DNA from: Candidatus Hydrogenedentota bacterium
GTDB lineage: Bacteria > Hydrogenedentota > Hydrogenedentia > Hydrogenedentales > SLHB01
Assembly (NCBI GenBank): GCA_016215105.1
Contig: JACRLJ010000109.1
Location: 1 to 35,659, forward strand
DNA length: 35,659 nt
Direction of reading: 5' to 3'
Position 1 is the stretch's first letter. Each line of letters opens with the position of its first letter. Positions 25,717 through 34,454 of this stretch are shown here, piece by piece. Below the pieces are notes generated by a model. It made no database searches. It saw nothing but the letters and a program-made list of their open reading frames with translations, and was not told the origin of the DNA. The translations under genes were made by a program, and so were the position numbers.

Positions 25717-28482
25717 TTACTCCGCCTGCATCATAATCAATTCCGATTGGCCAACGGATTCTAGCCGCAGGGGCAGGCCGTCCCGCATCAACTGGACGCC
25801 ATCCATCACCAGCGACTCGCCGGTGTTATCGAGCGTGAGGCGGTACTTGCGCGAAATGCTCAGGCCGCGGGGCCGGAAGAGGCACGTGTCGTCGCCGCGG
25901 CTGGCGATGCGCACGATGGTGGCCCAGCCCCGGTCGCGCTCGGGCGAGGCAAACTCCGTGGCAAACCACCCGCCGGACTCGACGCCGCCCCGGGCGTTGA
26001 CAGGGGCGTGGTGGTATACGCGGCAGGTGGGCAGCAGCGGGCGGATGAACTCCTTGTACACCTTGCCGTAGTGCAGAAAACGTTCCCGGCGCTCAGGGCT
26101 CAGCTCGCGAACGCTTGGCGCCACCATGCCGGCGAAGATCCACGGTGTGCCGAGGGTGTAGGTAACCCGCAAGTAGGTCTCAAAGTTCTCGACGTGTCCC
26201 AGTCCCCCTCCCGCGTCGGCGCCGTGCGCGATGACCATAATCTCCGGGGGCAGGTGAAGCGTTTGGCCGCTGTAGTTCTGGATTTCGTAGGGCACGCGCA
26301 ACCCGTCGGTGAGGTAGGCCTCGTGGAAAAGTCCCACGGTACCGAGGTCGTTGCGTCCGCCGCCGCAGGCCGCTTGCTGCAGAACGACTTTCGGGTACTT
26401 CTCATGTATGCGCCGGAAGATGGCGCCGAACGTCTCGTAGTAGCGCCACCAGCGGTTTTCAGAAACGCCGTCACGCGCTATGGGAGCGCCCTCAAGGGGT
26501 ACTTCGGAGGGAATGTTGTAGTCGAGGCGGAACAGGTCGAGCTTGTAGCGATCGATCAGGCTCGTTAGTTGCGCCTCCATCCACGCCGCGGGTTCCGGCT
26601 GCGCGAGGTCCAGTATGGGCCAAGGCTTGAGCCACTCGAGCCAATCGGGGTGCTCCGTAGCGACACGGCTCCCCGGGCTCGCCTTTTCGATTTCGCCGTA
26701 GAGGCCGAACAGCATGCCCTTGCTGTGAACATAGGCGACAAGCGGCTCGAGGCCCTGCGGAAAGCGCTCCTTGGACGCCGACCAATCACCCTGCTGATCC
26801 CACCACCAGGCATCCATGATGAACAATTCGGCGCCTAACGCGGCGGCGATATCCGCGTTTTCCATCAGCGCCTTTTCGGTACATCCGGCGGGATTGCCGA
26901 AGTTCGGCGAGAGATAGCCCTGGTCGCCGGGCACGGCGTATTGGATGCGGTAAGCCCGCTCAGGATCGCGCGCCGGCAGTACAGAGTGACGAACATGATC
27001 GTGCATGGCCTGCGCGGTTGAATCGAGATCGCCCGCCACGCGTCCCATATGAACCGCCGGAGTATTCACACCTTCTCCAGGCGCCACCACGCGCAGGGCT
27101 TCGCTTGCCGACGGGCCAATACCGAATCGGAGCACGCCAAGATCGCCGGGCTGGTAATCGAGTTCCATGCGCCAGTTCGCAGACCACGCGAGGTCGCCGA
27201 TGAGGTACTCGCCTGTACCGTCGTTGCGAACGACGAAGAAGGGATCATCGAAGCATTGTCCCTTGTCACAGCCCAGCGCCGTCTTCCCGGGCTGCACCGG
27301 CTTCCAGTCGAACCAGCCTTCCCAGCAATGGCTCGACTTGGTGAAGTAGCCGAGGGTAAAGGGGTGGTCGAAGTAGCGCGGAGGCGAAGTATCGCCCCAG
27401 AAAGTTCCGCCGGCGCCGAACCAACTCGTCCACGGACGGACCTCCGTGATGGCCATCGTTTTGGGGCTTTGGTTTGTGATTTCGAGCCAGCGCGTGAGCA
27501 CGGGAGTGTCGTCGAGCACCGTGTGAACTTTGACGCCGATCGACTGAGCCTGATGCGCGAGTTCGACCACAAAATGCTTCATTCCGGCTTGTGAGGGCGC
27601 CTCCGCAGCGGAGACGAACTGCCATCCGTCGGACAACTCGCGTCCGTCGATAGCAAGATGGAAAGCCGGCTCGGCCACGCGTTCGTACGCCACGTTAAGG
27701 CGTCCATCCACCGACCAGTAGCGGCCAACCCAGCTCCCATCGACGAGGCCTTCCAGTAAGACGGTACGCCCTGTCGTGTAGCGCACCTCCGGCCTCACGC
27801 CGCTCTTGCCCCCGCTCTTCATCATCGAGCAGAACCAAGGGAGGTCCTTTCCGCACCACGCGCTCTGACCGTGCTTTTCGAAATCGGCCGGGTCAAAATC
27901 GGCGACACGAGTGTCGAAAGCCTTGATGTGCGCGGCGCCGTTCGCGTCTACGGACACCTGACCGTAGCGCCAGGGACCGGAAGGATTGCGCTCATCACTG
28001 AAATCCTTGGCGAGGTCCCAGGCCTCGGCTGCGCTCTCTATCGTCAGGTCAATCCCGGCGAAGTTGTTTCCGGCGATCTGCACCAGGATTTCGTCACCAG
28101 AGCGGACCGCTATGTCCCGCAGTGAATTGGGGTCGCCTCCCTTTTCGGAAATGATTTGCGCAGCGGAAAACGGCGCAGCGGAAGTACCGCGCACTCCGGC
28201 GCCGTCAATAAGTTTGCGGCCCTTTATCCATAGCGACACTTCCGTTGGCGGCCCAGAGCGCACCCGCCACACAGCGCATCGAACGGTAACGGTCGCGTCT
28301 TTGGGCGCGGTCCATGCCACACCCGTCTCGGCGTGGCCTCCGCAGCGTCCCGCCGGAAAATCGAGGCCTGGATGCTCGACGACATTGAAGCTAACGGCGC
28401 CTTCTCCCCACGCGCCGCCGAGGGCGCAGGCTGCCCATGCGCCCATCAGAAGGCATCGCGTCAGAGCCGCACCATGTATCAC
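25717..28482 (-). CDS. Secreted alpha-galactosidase-like protein, GH36/clan GH-D
   Basis: The 921-residue protein starts with GTG (GGAG eight bases upstream) and a signal peptide (LLMGAWAACALGGAWG). A beta-sandwich accessory domain (about 30-160) is followed by the supersandwich domain of GH36 and then the TIM barrel. In the barrel are FIMDAWWWDQQGDW, LDLAQPEPAAW, the nucleophile Asp654 in DLFRLDYNIP (family KWDxN), the QAACGGGRND motif (family SGGGRxD) and the probable acid/base Asp near 725 in EAYLTDG. It should release terminal alpha-galactose or a related sugar with retention. The nucleophile motif differs from standard raffinases, so specificity may differ. It starts 39 bp after the yacP-like gene on the same strand and could be read from the same transcript. 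Confidence 0.88.
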   Translation of the reverse strand: MIHGAALTRCLLMGAWAACALGGAWGEGAVSFNVVEHPGLDFPAGRCGGHAETGVAWTAPKDATVTVRCAVWRVRSGPPTEVSLWIKGRKLIDGAGVRGTSAAPFSAAQIISEKGGDPNSLRDIAVRSGDEILVQIAGNNFAGIDLTIESAAEAWDLAKDFSDERNPSGPWRYGQVSVDANGAAHIKAFDTRVADFDPADFEKHGQSAWCGKDLPWFCSMMKSGGKSGVRPEVRYTTGRTVLLEGLVDGSWVGRYWSVDGRLNVAYERVAEPAFHLAIDGRELSDGWQFVSAAEAPSQAGMKHFVVELAHQAQSIGVKVHTVLDDTPVLTRWLEITNQSPKTMAITEVRPWTSWFGAGGTFWGDTSPPRYFDHPFTLGYFTKSSHCWEGWFDWKPVQPGKTALGCDKGQCFDDPFFVVRNDGTGEYLIGDLAWSANWRMELDYQPGDLGVLRFGIGPSASEALRVVAPGEGVNTPAVHMGRVAGDLDSTAQAMHDHVRHSVLPARDPERAYRIQYAVPGDQGYLSPNFGNPAGCTEKALMENADIAAALGAELFIMDAWWWDQQGDWSASKERFPQGLEPLVAYVHSKGMLFGLYGEIEKASPGSRVATEHPDWLEWLKPWPILDLAQPEPAAWMEAQLTSLIDRYKLDLFRLDYNIPSEVPLEGAPIARDGVSENRWWRYYETFGAIFRRIHEKYPKVVLQQAACGGGRNDLGTVGLFHEAYLTDGLRVPYEIQNYSGQTLHLPPEIMVIAHGADAGGGLGHVENFETYLRVTYTLGTPWIFAGMVAPSVRELSPERRERFLHYGKVYKEFIRPLLPTCRVYHHAPVNARGGVESGGWFATEFASPERDRGWATIVRIASRGDDTCLFRPRGLSISRKYRLTLDNTGESLVMDGVQLMRDGLPLRLESVGQSELIMMQAE

Positions 28483-28521
28483 GGACTTTTCTCCCGTGTG
28501 AGGTTGCGCCGGCCGCCGCGT

Positions 28522-29058
28522 TCAGGGAACTTTCGGCAGCTTGCTTTTCAGTTCATTCAAGCGGCTAAGCGCGCCCGCGTCAAGGCGGTCTTCCACTCGG
28601 CTATCCAGCTTTGACGGCTGGCTGCTGTGGCGCACGTCACGCGCTTCTTTGACGGCTTCGCGAACGGTGGTGAGAAAGTTTTCGGGGTCCATTACAAGGG
28701 CGCCGAGGTTGTAGCAGGTATTGCGCAGGCCGCGGTCACCGCTCACCACAATGAGGTCAGCCCGTTTGGGCGCGTTATACACCGCGCGCTCGATGTACGA
28801 GTCGGCGTTCTGGTGCCCGGGAGAGTAGACCACTTCGAGACCGGCCCCGGCGCGAAGGGGGAAATCGCTGTCGGGCCGCCGCCCACGGCCGTCGAACACA
28901 ATTTTGGCGTGACGATGCGCGGTGCTGCAGAACATGGATACCTGCTCGATCAGCGCGTCGCGCGCCCCTTCGAAATTGTTCTCCGCGATCGGCCGCAGGT
29001 ACGACGAATGGTGAATAATGTTGTAGCCGTCTATGTAATAGATATTGCCCACGTTCAC
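28522..29058 (-). CDS. yacP: YacP/Rae1-like NYN-domain ribonuclease
   Basis: The 178-residue protein has the NYN (PIN-like) fold: IYYIDGYNIIHH with a first catalytic Asp at the N-terminus, IVFDGRG, the NADSYIER motif and LIVVSGDRGLRN, together supplying the acidic metal-binding residues. The homologue Rae1/YacP of Bacillus cuts mRNA on the ribosome. The C-terminal 40 residues are polar and helical. A start at the first GTG (29058) is annotated; a second GTG two codons later has a better-spaced GGAAG site. It follows alr by 30 bp and was probably co-transcribed with it. Confidence 0.85.
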   Translation of the reverse strand: MNVGNIYYIDGYNIIHHSSYLRPIAENNFEGARDALIEQVSMFCSTAHRHAKIVFDGRGRRPDSDFPLRAGAGLEVVYSPGHQNADSYIERAVYNAPKRADLIVVSGDRGLRNTCYNLGALVMDPENFLTTVREAVKEARDVRHSSQPSKLDSRVEDRLDAGALSRLNELKSKLPKVP

Positions 29059-29088
29059 TTCCAGAGCGGCGCGCAGGTAGGGTAACTG

Positions 29089-30210
29089 TTATTCGACGTA
29101 CTCGCGCGTTACGCGGCGCCCGATCCCAGTCAAGATGTCGTAGGGTATAGTTTGCGCATGGACCGCCAACTCCGCGGCGGTGATAGCGTCATTGCCGTCC
29201 GCGCCGATCAAGATTGCCGTATCCCCCAGCGCGGCCTCGGGCACTTCGCTGAGATCGACCACCGTCTGATCCATCGAAATGGTCCCGCGCACGGGACAGC
29301 GTTTTCCCCGAATCAACACGTCGGCGCGGTTGCTTAATCCGTATTTGTATCCGTCGGCGTATCCCACGGGAAGGACGCCAACGCGCGCCCGATCGCGCGT
29401 GGTGTAGGTGCGTCCATACCCGATGCTCGCGCCGGCGTCGAGGCGCTTCACGAGAACGACGCGCGTCTCCCAGCGGAGCACCGGCCGCAAGGGGCTGACG
29501 GCGGGCGGGCTGTCCGTTGGCCACACGCCGTAGGTCATGAGGCCGGGACGAACCATATCGAACACGCTGTTTGGATGATTTACCACGGCTGAGCTGTTGG
29601 CCGCATGAACGATGTTGTACGGAATCCCTTCCTTTTCCAACTGCTTGAGCAACTGCTTGAGCGCGCGCACCTGATTCGAGGTAAACGGCTCGCGCGACGA
29701 GTCCGCGACGGGGAAATGGGTGCAGATGGCCTCGATATCGATATTCGAGATTCGTGTTAGAAACAGCATTTCAGCAGCAGCCGTGTCCAGCCAGAATCCT
29801 TGGCGGCCCATACCGGTGTCCACTTTGCAGTGAACAGGAACGACCTTGTTCGCTCTGCGCGCCTGGTCTCCCACCCGCTCAGCGGTGTCGGCATCGGAAA
29901 TCGTCAAACGCAAGCCGTGTTCGATAACGGCTCCGATCTGGTCATCGGTAATTTGCACCATCACGAGGATTGGGGTCTCAATCCCGGCTTCGCGCAGCTC
30001 GACTCCCTCGGACACGGTGGCGACACCCAGCATGGATGCGCCTTGCGAAACCGCGGCCCGCGCAATCTGGACAGCGCCGTGACCATAGGCGTCGGCTTTG
30101 ACAACCGCAAGTATCCGGCACGAATTGGGAATCATCTCTTTGACTATGCCGAGATTGTGCGCGTAGGCGCTAAGGCTGATGATAGCTCTCGAAGGCGCCA
30201 ATGAAGACAT
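29089..30210 (-). CDS. alr: Alanine racemase
   Basis: The 373-residue PLP enzyme makes D-alanine for peptidoglycan. The PLP lysine is Lys38 in AVVKADAYGHGA; the second catalytic residue is Tyr265 in GASIGYGRTY. RPGLMTYG, NSSAVVNHP and the C-terminal GTISMDQTVVDLSEVP are further family motifs. I place the start at the ATG at 30210 because GGGGAG of the pgsA end lies six bases upstream. The ATG at 30216 overlaps the pgsA stop and is too close to that site. The start is thus two bases after pgsA, and translation is probably coupled. Confidence 0.96.
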   Translation of the reverse strand: MSSLAPSRAIISLSAYAHNLGIVKEMIPNSCRILAVVKADAYGHGAVQIARAAVSQGASMLGVATVSEGVELREAGIETPILVMVQITDDQIGAVIEHGLRLTISDADTAERVGDQARRANKVVPVHCKVDTGMGRQGFWLDTAAAEMLFLTRISNIDIEAICTHFPVADSSREPFTSNQVRALKQLLKQLEKEGIPYNIVHAANSSAVVNHPNSVFDMVRPGLMTYGVWPTDSPPAVSPLRPVLRWETRVVLVKRLDAGASIGYGRTYTTRDRARVGVLPVGYADGYKYGLSNRADVLIRGKRCPVRGTISMDQTVVDLSEVPEAALGDTAILIGADGNDAITAAELAVHAQTIPYDILTGIGRRVTREYVE

Positions 30211-30212
30211 CG

Positions 30213-30803
30213 TCATCTCCCCAACTGCATCGCGCGCCAATTCAGCCGGACAAATTGCGCGCCGGAGTATGCGGTAAACACCGCCACAAAAAAGATCGCC
30301 CAGAACGACGCGAGCGACAGAGCGCGTTGATACCAGTCAATGCCGTCTGGGACCCAGTAGCGCGTTCCCCGTTCGACGATTATGAAGAACAGAAACGTCA
30401 AGATGTAGACCATCTGGATGACCGTTTTTGTTTTGCCCCATACGTTGGCGCCGATGATATTGCCGTCGCCCGCGGCGAGGGAACGCGCCCCGGTAACGAG
30501 GAACTCCCGCGACAGGATAACGATCACGGTCCAGCCGGGAACGTCGAGCCCCGGCACGTGCATCAGCATCACGAAGGCGGCCGCCATCAGGACTTTATCC
30601 GCAATAGGATCGAACAGCTTGCCGAAATTGGTGACGAGATTCCGGGTTCGGGCAATCTTGCCGTCGTAGTAGTCCGTTACCACGGCGGCAATGAAGATGA
30701 GGTAGGCCACTCCGAACGACACGGCATGATCGTAGGACATGAATCCTACGAAGACAGGAACCATGAGAACGCGCGCCAAGGTCAGTTGATTAGGTACGTT
30801 CAT
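30213..30803 (-). CDS. pgsA: CDP-diacylglycerol-glycerol-3-phosphate phosphatidyltransferase
   Basis: The 196-residue membrane enzyme makes phosphatidylglycerophosphate. The full CDP-alcohol phosphotransferase signature is present: Asp44, then DGKIAR at 47-52, Gly61, Asp65 and Asp69 (LFDPIADK). The N-terminal MNVPNQLTLARVLMVPVFV and about five membrane helices fit the family. A pgsA assignment over a cardiolipin- or choline-type relative rests on length and this N-terminus. AAGG lies eight bases before the ATG. It sits upstream of alr in a cell-envelope operon. Confidence 0.93.
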   Translation of the reverse strand: MNVPNQLTLARVLMVPVFVGFMSYDHAVSFGVAYLIFIAAVVTDYYDGKIARTRNLVTNFGKLFDPIADKVLMAAAFVMLMHVPGLDVPGWTVIVILSREFLVTGARSLAAGDGNIIGANVWGKTKTVIQMVYILTFLFFIIVERGTRYWVPDGIDWYQRALSLASFWAIFFVAVFTAYSGAQFVRLNWRAMQLGR

Positions 30804-30823
30804 AGCAGCAGCCTTGAATCCCG

Positions 30824-31082
30824 CTACGGTATGGCATCAAAGAACCGTGTCGGAAACGAAGTAAACTCGAAGACAACCTTTTTGTCAGTGTCCACCGCCC
30901 GCCACGTGTCGACGATGGCGCCTTGAACGCCGCACTCGCCGTTCGTATGTCGCGGTCACGCCGCCATAAGAATCGAGATCGCATATGCTGGCATTGTAGC
31001 CCATCCGCAGTGACGGATGCACCCGCTGCGGCGCGTCGTTCAGAAAGTCATCTGGTGAGTTATTGATGACAAAATCAACGCG
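30824..31082 (-). pseudogene. Broken coding fragment of unknown protein
   Basis: Between the rodZ-like stop and pgsA, the minus strand has two abutting frames with natural protein composition. One covers 31082 to about 30940 (VDFVINNSPDDFL, then LRMGYNASICDLDSYGG). The other covers about 30940 to the TAG at 30824 (NGECGVQGAIVDTW, DTDKKVVFEFTSF, ending FFDAIP). The first becomes Arg-rich nonsense where the second begins, so a frameshift near 30940 would join them to about 85 codons. No in-frame start exists before the upstream TAG, so the 5' end is missing too. I do not recognise the family. It may be a gene remnant or a region with sequence errors; a chance open frame is the alternative. Confidence 0.45.
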
Positions 31083-31100
31083 CTAAGGGGCAAGAGGGTA

Positions 31101-31113
31101 GCGGCTCTGCCGC
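31101..31113 (-). terminator. Hairpin downstream of the rodZ-like gene
   Basis: GCGGC-TCT-GCCGC forms a 5-bp stem 22 bp beyond the stop. On the minus strand it is followed by TACCCTCTTG, not a proper T-run, so any terminator function is weak. A 6-bp inverted repeat (CATCCG/CGGATG, 31002-31019) lies further on, inside the broken fragment. Confidence 0.3.
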
Positions 31114-31135
31114 AGCGAAACCGGGCGTTCAGCGG

Positions 31136-31600
31136 TTACTCGCCGTTGGAGGCTGTATCCGATGGAAGCTTCAGTTCGAGGGTTCCGGCCTGCACGCGCC
31201 CCTGACCGAAGTCGCCCTGTGGCTGAAACACCAGGCTATACGTAAACCAAACCAACGCCAGGACGGCGCAAATCCCGCACCACGTAACCGCTTCCCCGAC
31301 CCATTGCGGAAGCGCCTTTGCTTTGTCCCGCCGTATGCCGAGAAACCTCCCCGCGCTGGGCCGCACGCACGCGCGAAACGAGTCCATGAAGCGCGGCGCG
31401 TCCAACTCCAGGAATTCACAGTAGGTCTTCAAGAAGCCCACCGTGTAACTTGCGGCCGGCAAGACTCGGAAATCCGCGTCCTCGAGGGCGTTCAAGTAGT
31501 GCGAGGGAATACGAATTTTTCGGAAAACGTCATCAACAGTCAATCCCAACGCCTCGCGGCGTTCACGCAATTCATGTCCGGGAAATGCGTTCGGATTCAT
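31136..31600 (-). CDS. RodZ-like HTH membrane protein, short form
   Basis: The 154-residue protein has an N-terminal Cro-type helix-turn-helix of the RodZ kind (residues about 9-68: LRERREALGLTVDDV, IPSHYLNALEDADF, SYTVGFLKTYCEFLEL). A basic juxtamembrane stretch (RRDKAK) and one membrane helix (about 104-125) follow, with only about 30 residues outside. RodZ links MreB to the membrane and normally carries a longer periplasmic domain, which is absent here. The start ATG overlaps the ftsK stop as ATGA, with GAGG ahead of it, so the two are translationally coupled. A role in cell shape or envelope control is inferred from family. Confidence 0.8.
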   Translation of the reverse strand: MNPNAFPGHELRERREALGLTVDDVFRKIRIPSHYLNALEDADFRVLPAASYTVGFLKTYCEFLELDAPRFMDSFRACVRPSAGRFLGIRRDKAKALPQWVGEAVTWCGICAVLALVWFTYSLVFQPQGDFGQGRVQAGTLELKLPSDTASNGE

Positions 31601-34120
31601 GCTACCTCATCGTTCTTGCGCGGAACATCCACCAGGATTTCCCGCGCTTTACTCCCCGTGTGTGGACCCACAATTCCCTTGAGCTCCATCATATCGATGA
31701 GCCGCGCCGCTCTAGTATAGCCTACCCGCAACCGGCGCTGCACCATCGAAATCGAGGCCTGGCCTGTCTCCAGCACCACCCGCACCGCGTCGTCAAACAA
31801 CTCGTCGCTTTCGTTGGCCAAGTCCTCGGTGCTGTCCTTATTGGCTTTGCCGAAATTCGCGATTTCATCCCGGTACTGCGGCGGCGCCTGCGTCTTCAAA
31901 TATGCAATCAGGGCATTCATCTCGGCGTCGCTCACAAACGCGCTTTGAATGCGGGTCGGCTTCGACTGCCCTGCGGGAAGGTACAACATGTCGCCCTTGC
32001 CGATCAAGCGTTCCGCGCCTATCTCATCCAAAATACAGCGTGAGTCCACCCGTGATGACACCTGGAAGGACATTCGGGCCGGGAAATTCGCCTTAATCAC
32101 ACCGGTCAAGACATCCACCGACGGCCGTTGCGTGGCGATAACGACGTGAATCCCCACCGCACGGGCCAGTTGCGCCAGGCGCGCTATCGCGTCTTCCACC
32201 TCGGCGCGCGCCAGCATCATCAGGTCAGCTAGCTCGCAGTTTGCGGATGACGTCCATAGTCTCACCCGCCTTCTCGTCGGAGGACTCAGACATCTCGATT
32301 TCGCCGTTTTCAACGCTCTCGTTGTACACGTCGATGTTCCGGACCCGCAGGTGCGCGAAGAGCCGGTAGCGCTCCTCCATTTCAACAATGAGCCAATTGA
32401 GCGCGGCGGCGGCTTTCTTCGGGTCGATCACGACGGGCGTAATCAAATGGGGAATGTCGTTGAAAATTGAGAGTTCGACCATTTTCGGGTCGATCAGCAT
32501 CATCTGAAGCTCTTCGGGAGTCTTCGTGAACAAGAGGCTTGCCAGCAGCGTCTTCACACAGACCGTCTTACCGGCCCCGGTTGCGCCCGCCACAAGCAGG
32601 TGCGGCATAGTGGTGAGATCCGCCACGCTGACATCTCCGGCAATGTCCTTGCCCAACGCCAGCGTTAGCCTCCCTTGATTTCTCCGGAAGACTTTCGATT
32701 CGAGGAGTTCGCGAAGCGCTACAGGTTCACGGTGCTCGTTCGGAATCTCGATTCCAATCCGGCCCTTGCCCGGAATAGGCGCTTCCACGCGCACCCGGTA
32801 CGCCTTCAAGGCCAGCGCGATATCGTCAGCGAGAGATTGGAAGCGGCTCACTTTGACGCCGGGCGCCGGCTCGAGTTCGAATCGAGTAATCGTGGGTCCG
32901 CGGGTCACATCCGTCACGCGCGCCTCGACGCCAAACGTCTGCAGCGTTTCCTCCAGTAGAGCGCTGGTCGCGCGGAGTTGATCGCTCAGATCGGGATGGT
33001 CGTGCTCTTCGACGGGATCGAGGATATCCAGCGAGGGGCGTTTGTATCGCTTCGGATACACATAGTCGGGCGGCAGTTCCGCTTCGGGAGCCGCCTTGCG
33101 GCGCGGCATCGGAGGCCTCTTCGGAACGGACGGCGCCGGACGCACGGGACGCGCATCGGGGTCGGGTGTGACCAATTCCAATTGTCCTTCACCCTGAGCC
33201 GCTTTTGCCCTTCGCGCCGGAACGGATGGCGCCGTGACCAGCTCGTCCTCAACAAAGGGCGCCACGTCCTCGTCATCCACGCTATCCGCCTGGGGCGGTG
33301 CGGCAAAGAGCGAGACGGGCTCCACTTCTTCCTCGTCCATGCCGGCGTCAAAATCAAGGTCGGCTTCGACCGGCTGCGGAACGGCCCGAATCCGGATACG
33401 ATCAATCGGTTCAGACGCCTTCGGCCCCGCGGGAACAGACGTCGCCGCATGCAGCAGCGCGGGAGATCGCTCAGCCGATGACGAACGTCTCGATGGGCGG
33501 ACGCGCTCCGGCGCTGCGGCTTCGGGCGTTGGAGCGCCGCGGAAAAGCCGGATTGCCAAACGAACGGCAAATGAGGCGCCGCACCATACCATCGCCACGA
33601 GTCGAATGAACAGAAACTCCGTTGCCAGCAACACTCCAATCACGCCCAGCGTCACCGCGACAACATTGAATCCCGCCACCCCTAGATAGCCAATCCCGTA
33701 CTTGCCTGCGAACGCGCCGAGCGCCCCTCCGGGCAGATCCCCAAACTGCGCGGACGGCATGTCGGCCTGAAGCAAGCCGGCCACCGCCGCCGTCAAGAGC
33801 AGCATTCCCAGCATCCGGGTGGGCACACGATCAAAGGGCCGGGAGCGAAGAAGCATAATGGACCACACGCCCGTCAGGAAATACACCACGTGGGACCCTT
33901 GACCGAGGAGCATGTACATGAGGCCGGCAATAATCGCGCCCGGCATGCTGAGCAGATTTGGAACCCTGGCTAGTTCCTTGATCGGGCTCAACGGGCGATG
34001 AACATCGCCCTGATAACCGTCTGTAACTAACGCAAGGAAAAGGGTTATCGTGAAAACCAGCATGAGCGCGCCCACACCCCGGCGCCGCCAACCGCTTTGA
34101 TCCTTGGCCAGAAATATCAT
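31597..34120 (-). pseudogene. ftsK: FtsK/SpoIIIE DNA translocase with out-of-frame internal deletion
   Basis: FtsK pumps chromosomal DNA at the division septum. The N-terminal part has about four membrane helices, then an acidic/Pro-rich linker (about 210-370) and the motor core. Walker A GATGAGKT (about residue 515) and MLIDPKMVELSIFNDIPHL are normal. At about 32236 the frame breaks: ETMDVIRKL runs into RAS and stop, while the next base series continues in another frame as ELADLMM, then IHVVIATQRPSVDVLTGVIK and a complete gamma winged helix (MVQRRLRVGYTRAARLIDMM). Normal FtsK has a hydrophobic Walker B strand plus Asp between RKL and ELADLMM, so about 23 bases are missing. The start (ATG 34120) has GGAG nine bases upstream. 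FtsK is usually important for growth, so a sequence or assembly error is a serious option. Confidence 0.9.
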
Positions 34121-34165
34121 TTTGCGCATCTCCGCCAACTAAATTCTGCAATTACGACCATTGCG

Positions 34166-34194
34166 ATTGTAACAAAGGTGTTGGAATAATGCAA
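34166..34194 (-). promoter_or_regulatory. ftsK operon promoter
   Basis: On the minus strand: TTGCAT, exactly 17 bases, TACAAT, about 45 bases before the ftsK start. It lies in the AT-rich divergent gap 34139-34454, which contains no gene. Confidence 0.65.
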
Positions 34195-34292
34195 CTAAAT
34201 ATTGTAGGTGGTCCCGCGGCGAAACGCTACAAGTAGATAAATGAATCTGGCTTGCTGTCGTGTATAATAGGGAAAGCGCCACGAGAGATCGT

Positions 34293-34320
34293 TTGACAGA
34301 TACTAACTTTTCAATAAAAT
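34293..34320 (+). promoter_or_regulatory. Promoter of the HDOD gene
   Basis: TTGACA, 16 bases, TAAAAT, giving a leader of about 128 bases before the ATG. A TATAAT at 34263-34268 lacks a -35 partner. The leader contains CGGTC-GAGGTT-GACCG, a small hairpin. Confidence 0.6.
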
Positions 34321-34454
34321 CAATTATTCTTGTTCTTACACCGCGCCGCGTTGCGAACCGCGCAGGATTCTTGACGGTCGAGGTTGACCGACGATCTCTC
34401 CTGCTGACCCTTCGCATGGTTTTCTCGCGGCGGCAAAAAGGGTATGCTAGACGC

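Noticed and set aside
32200-32260. Programmed frameshift or intein in ftsK
   Set aside because: Family residues are missing rather than interrupted by extra sequence, and no slippery run or pseudoknot-like structure is evident, so recoding cannot restore Walker B.
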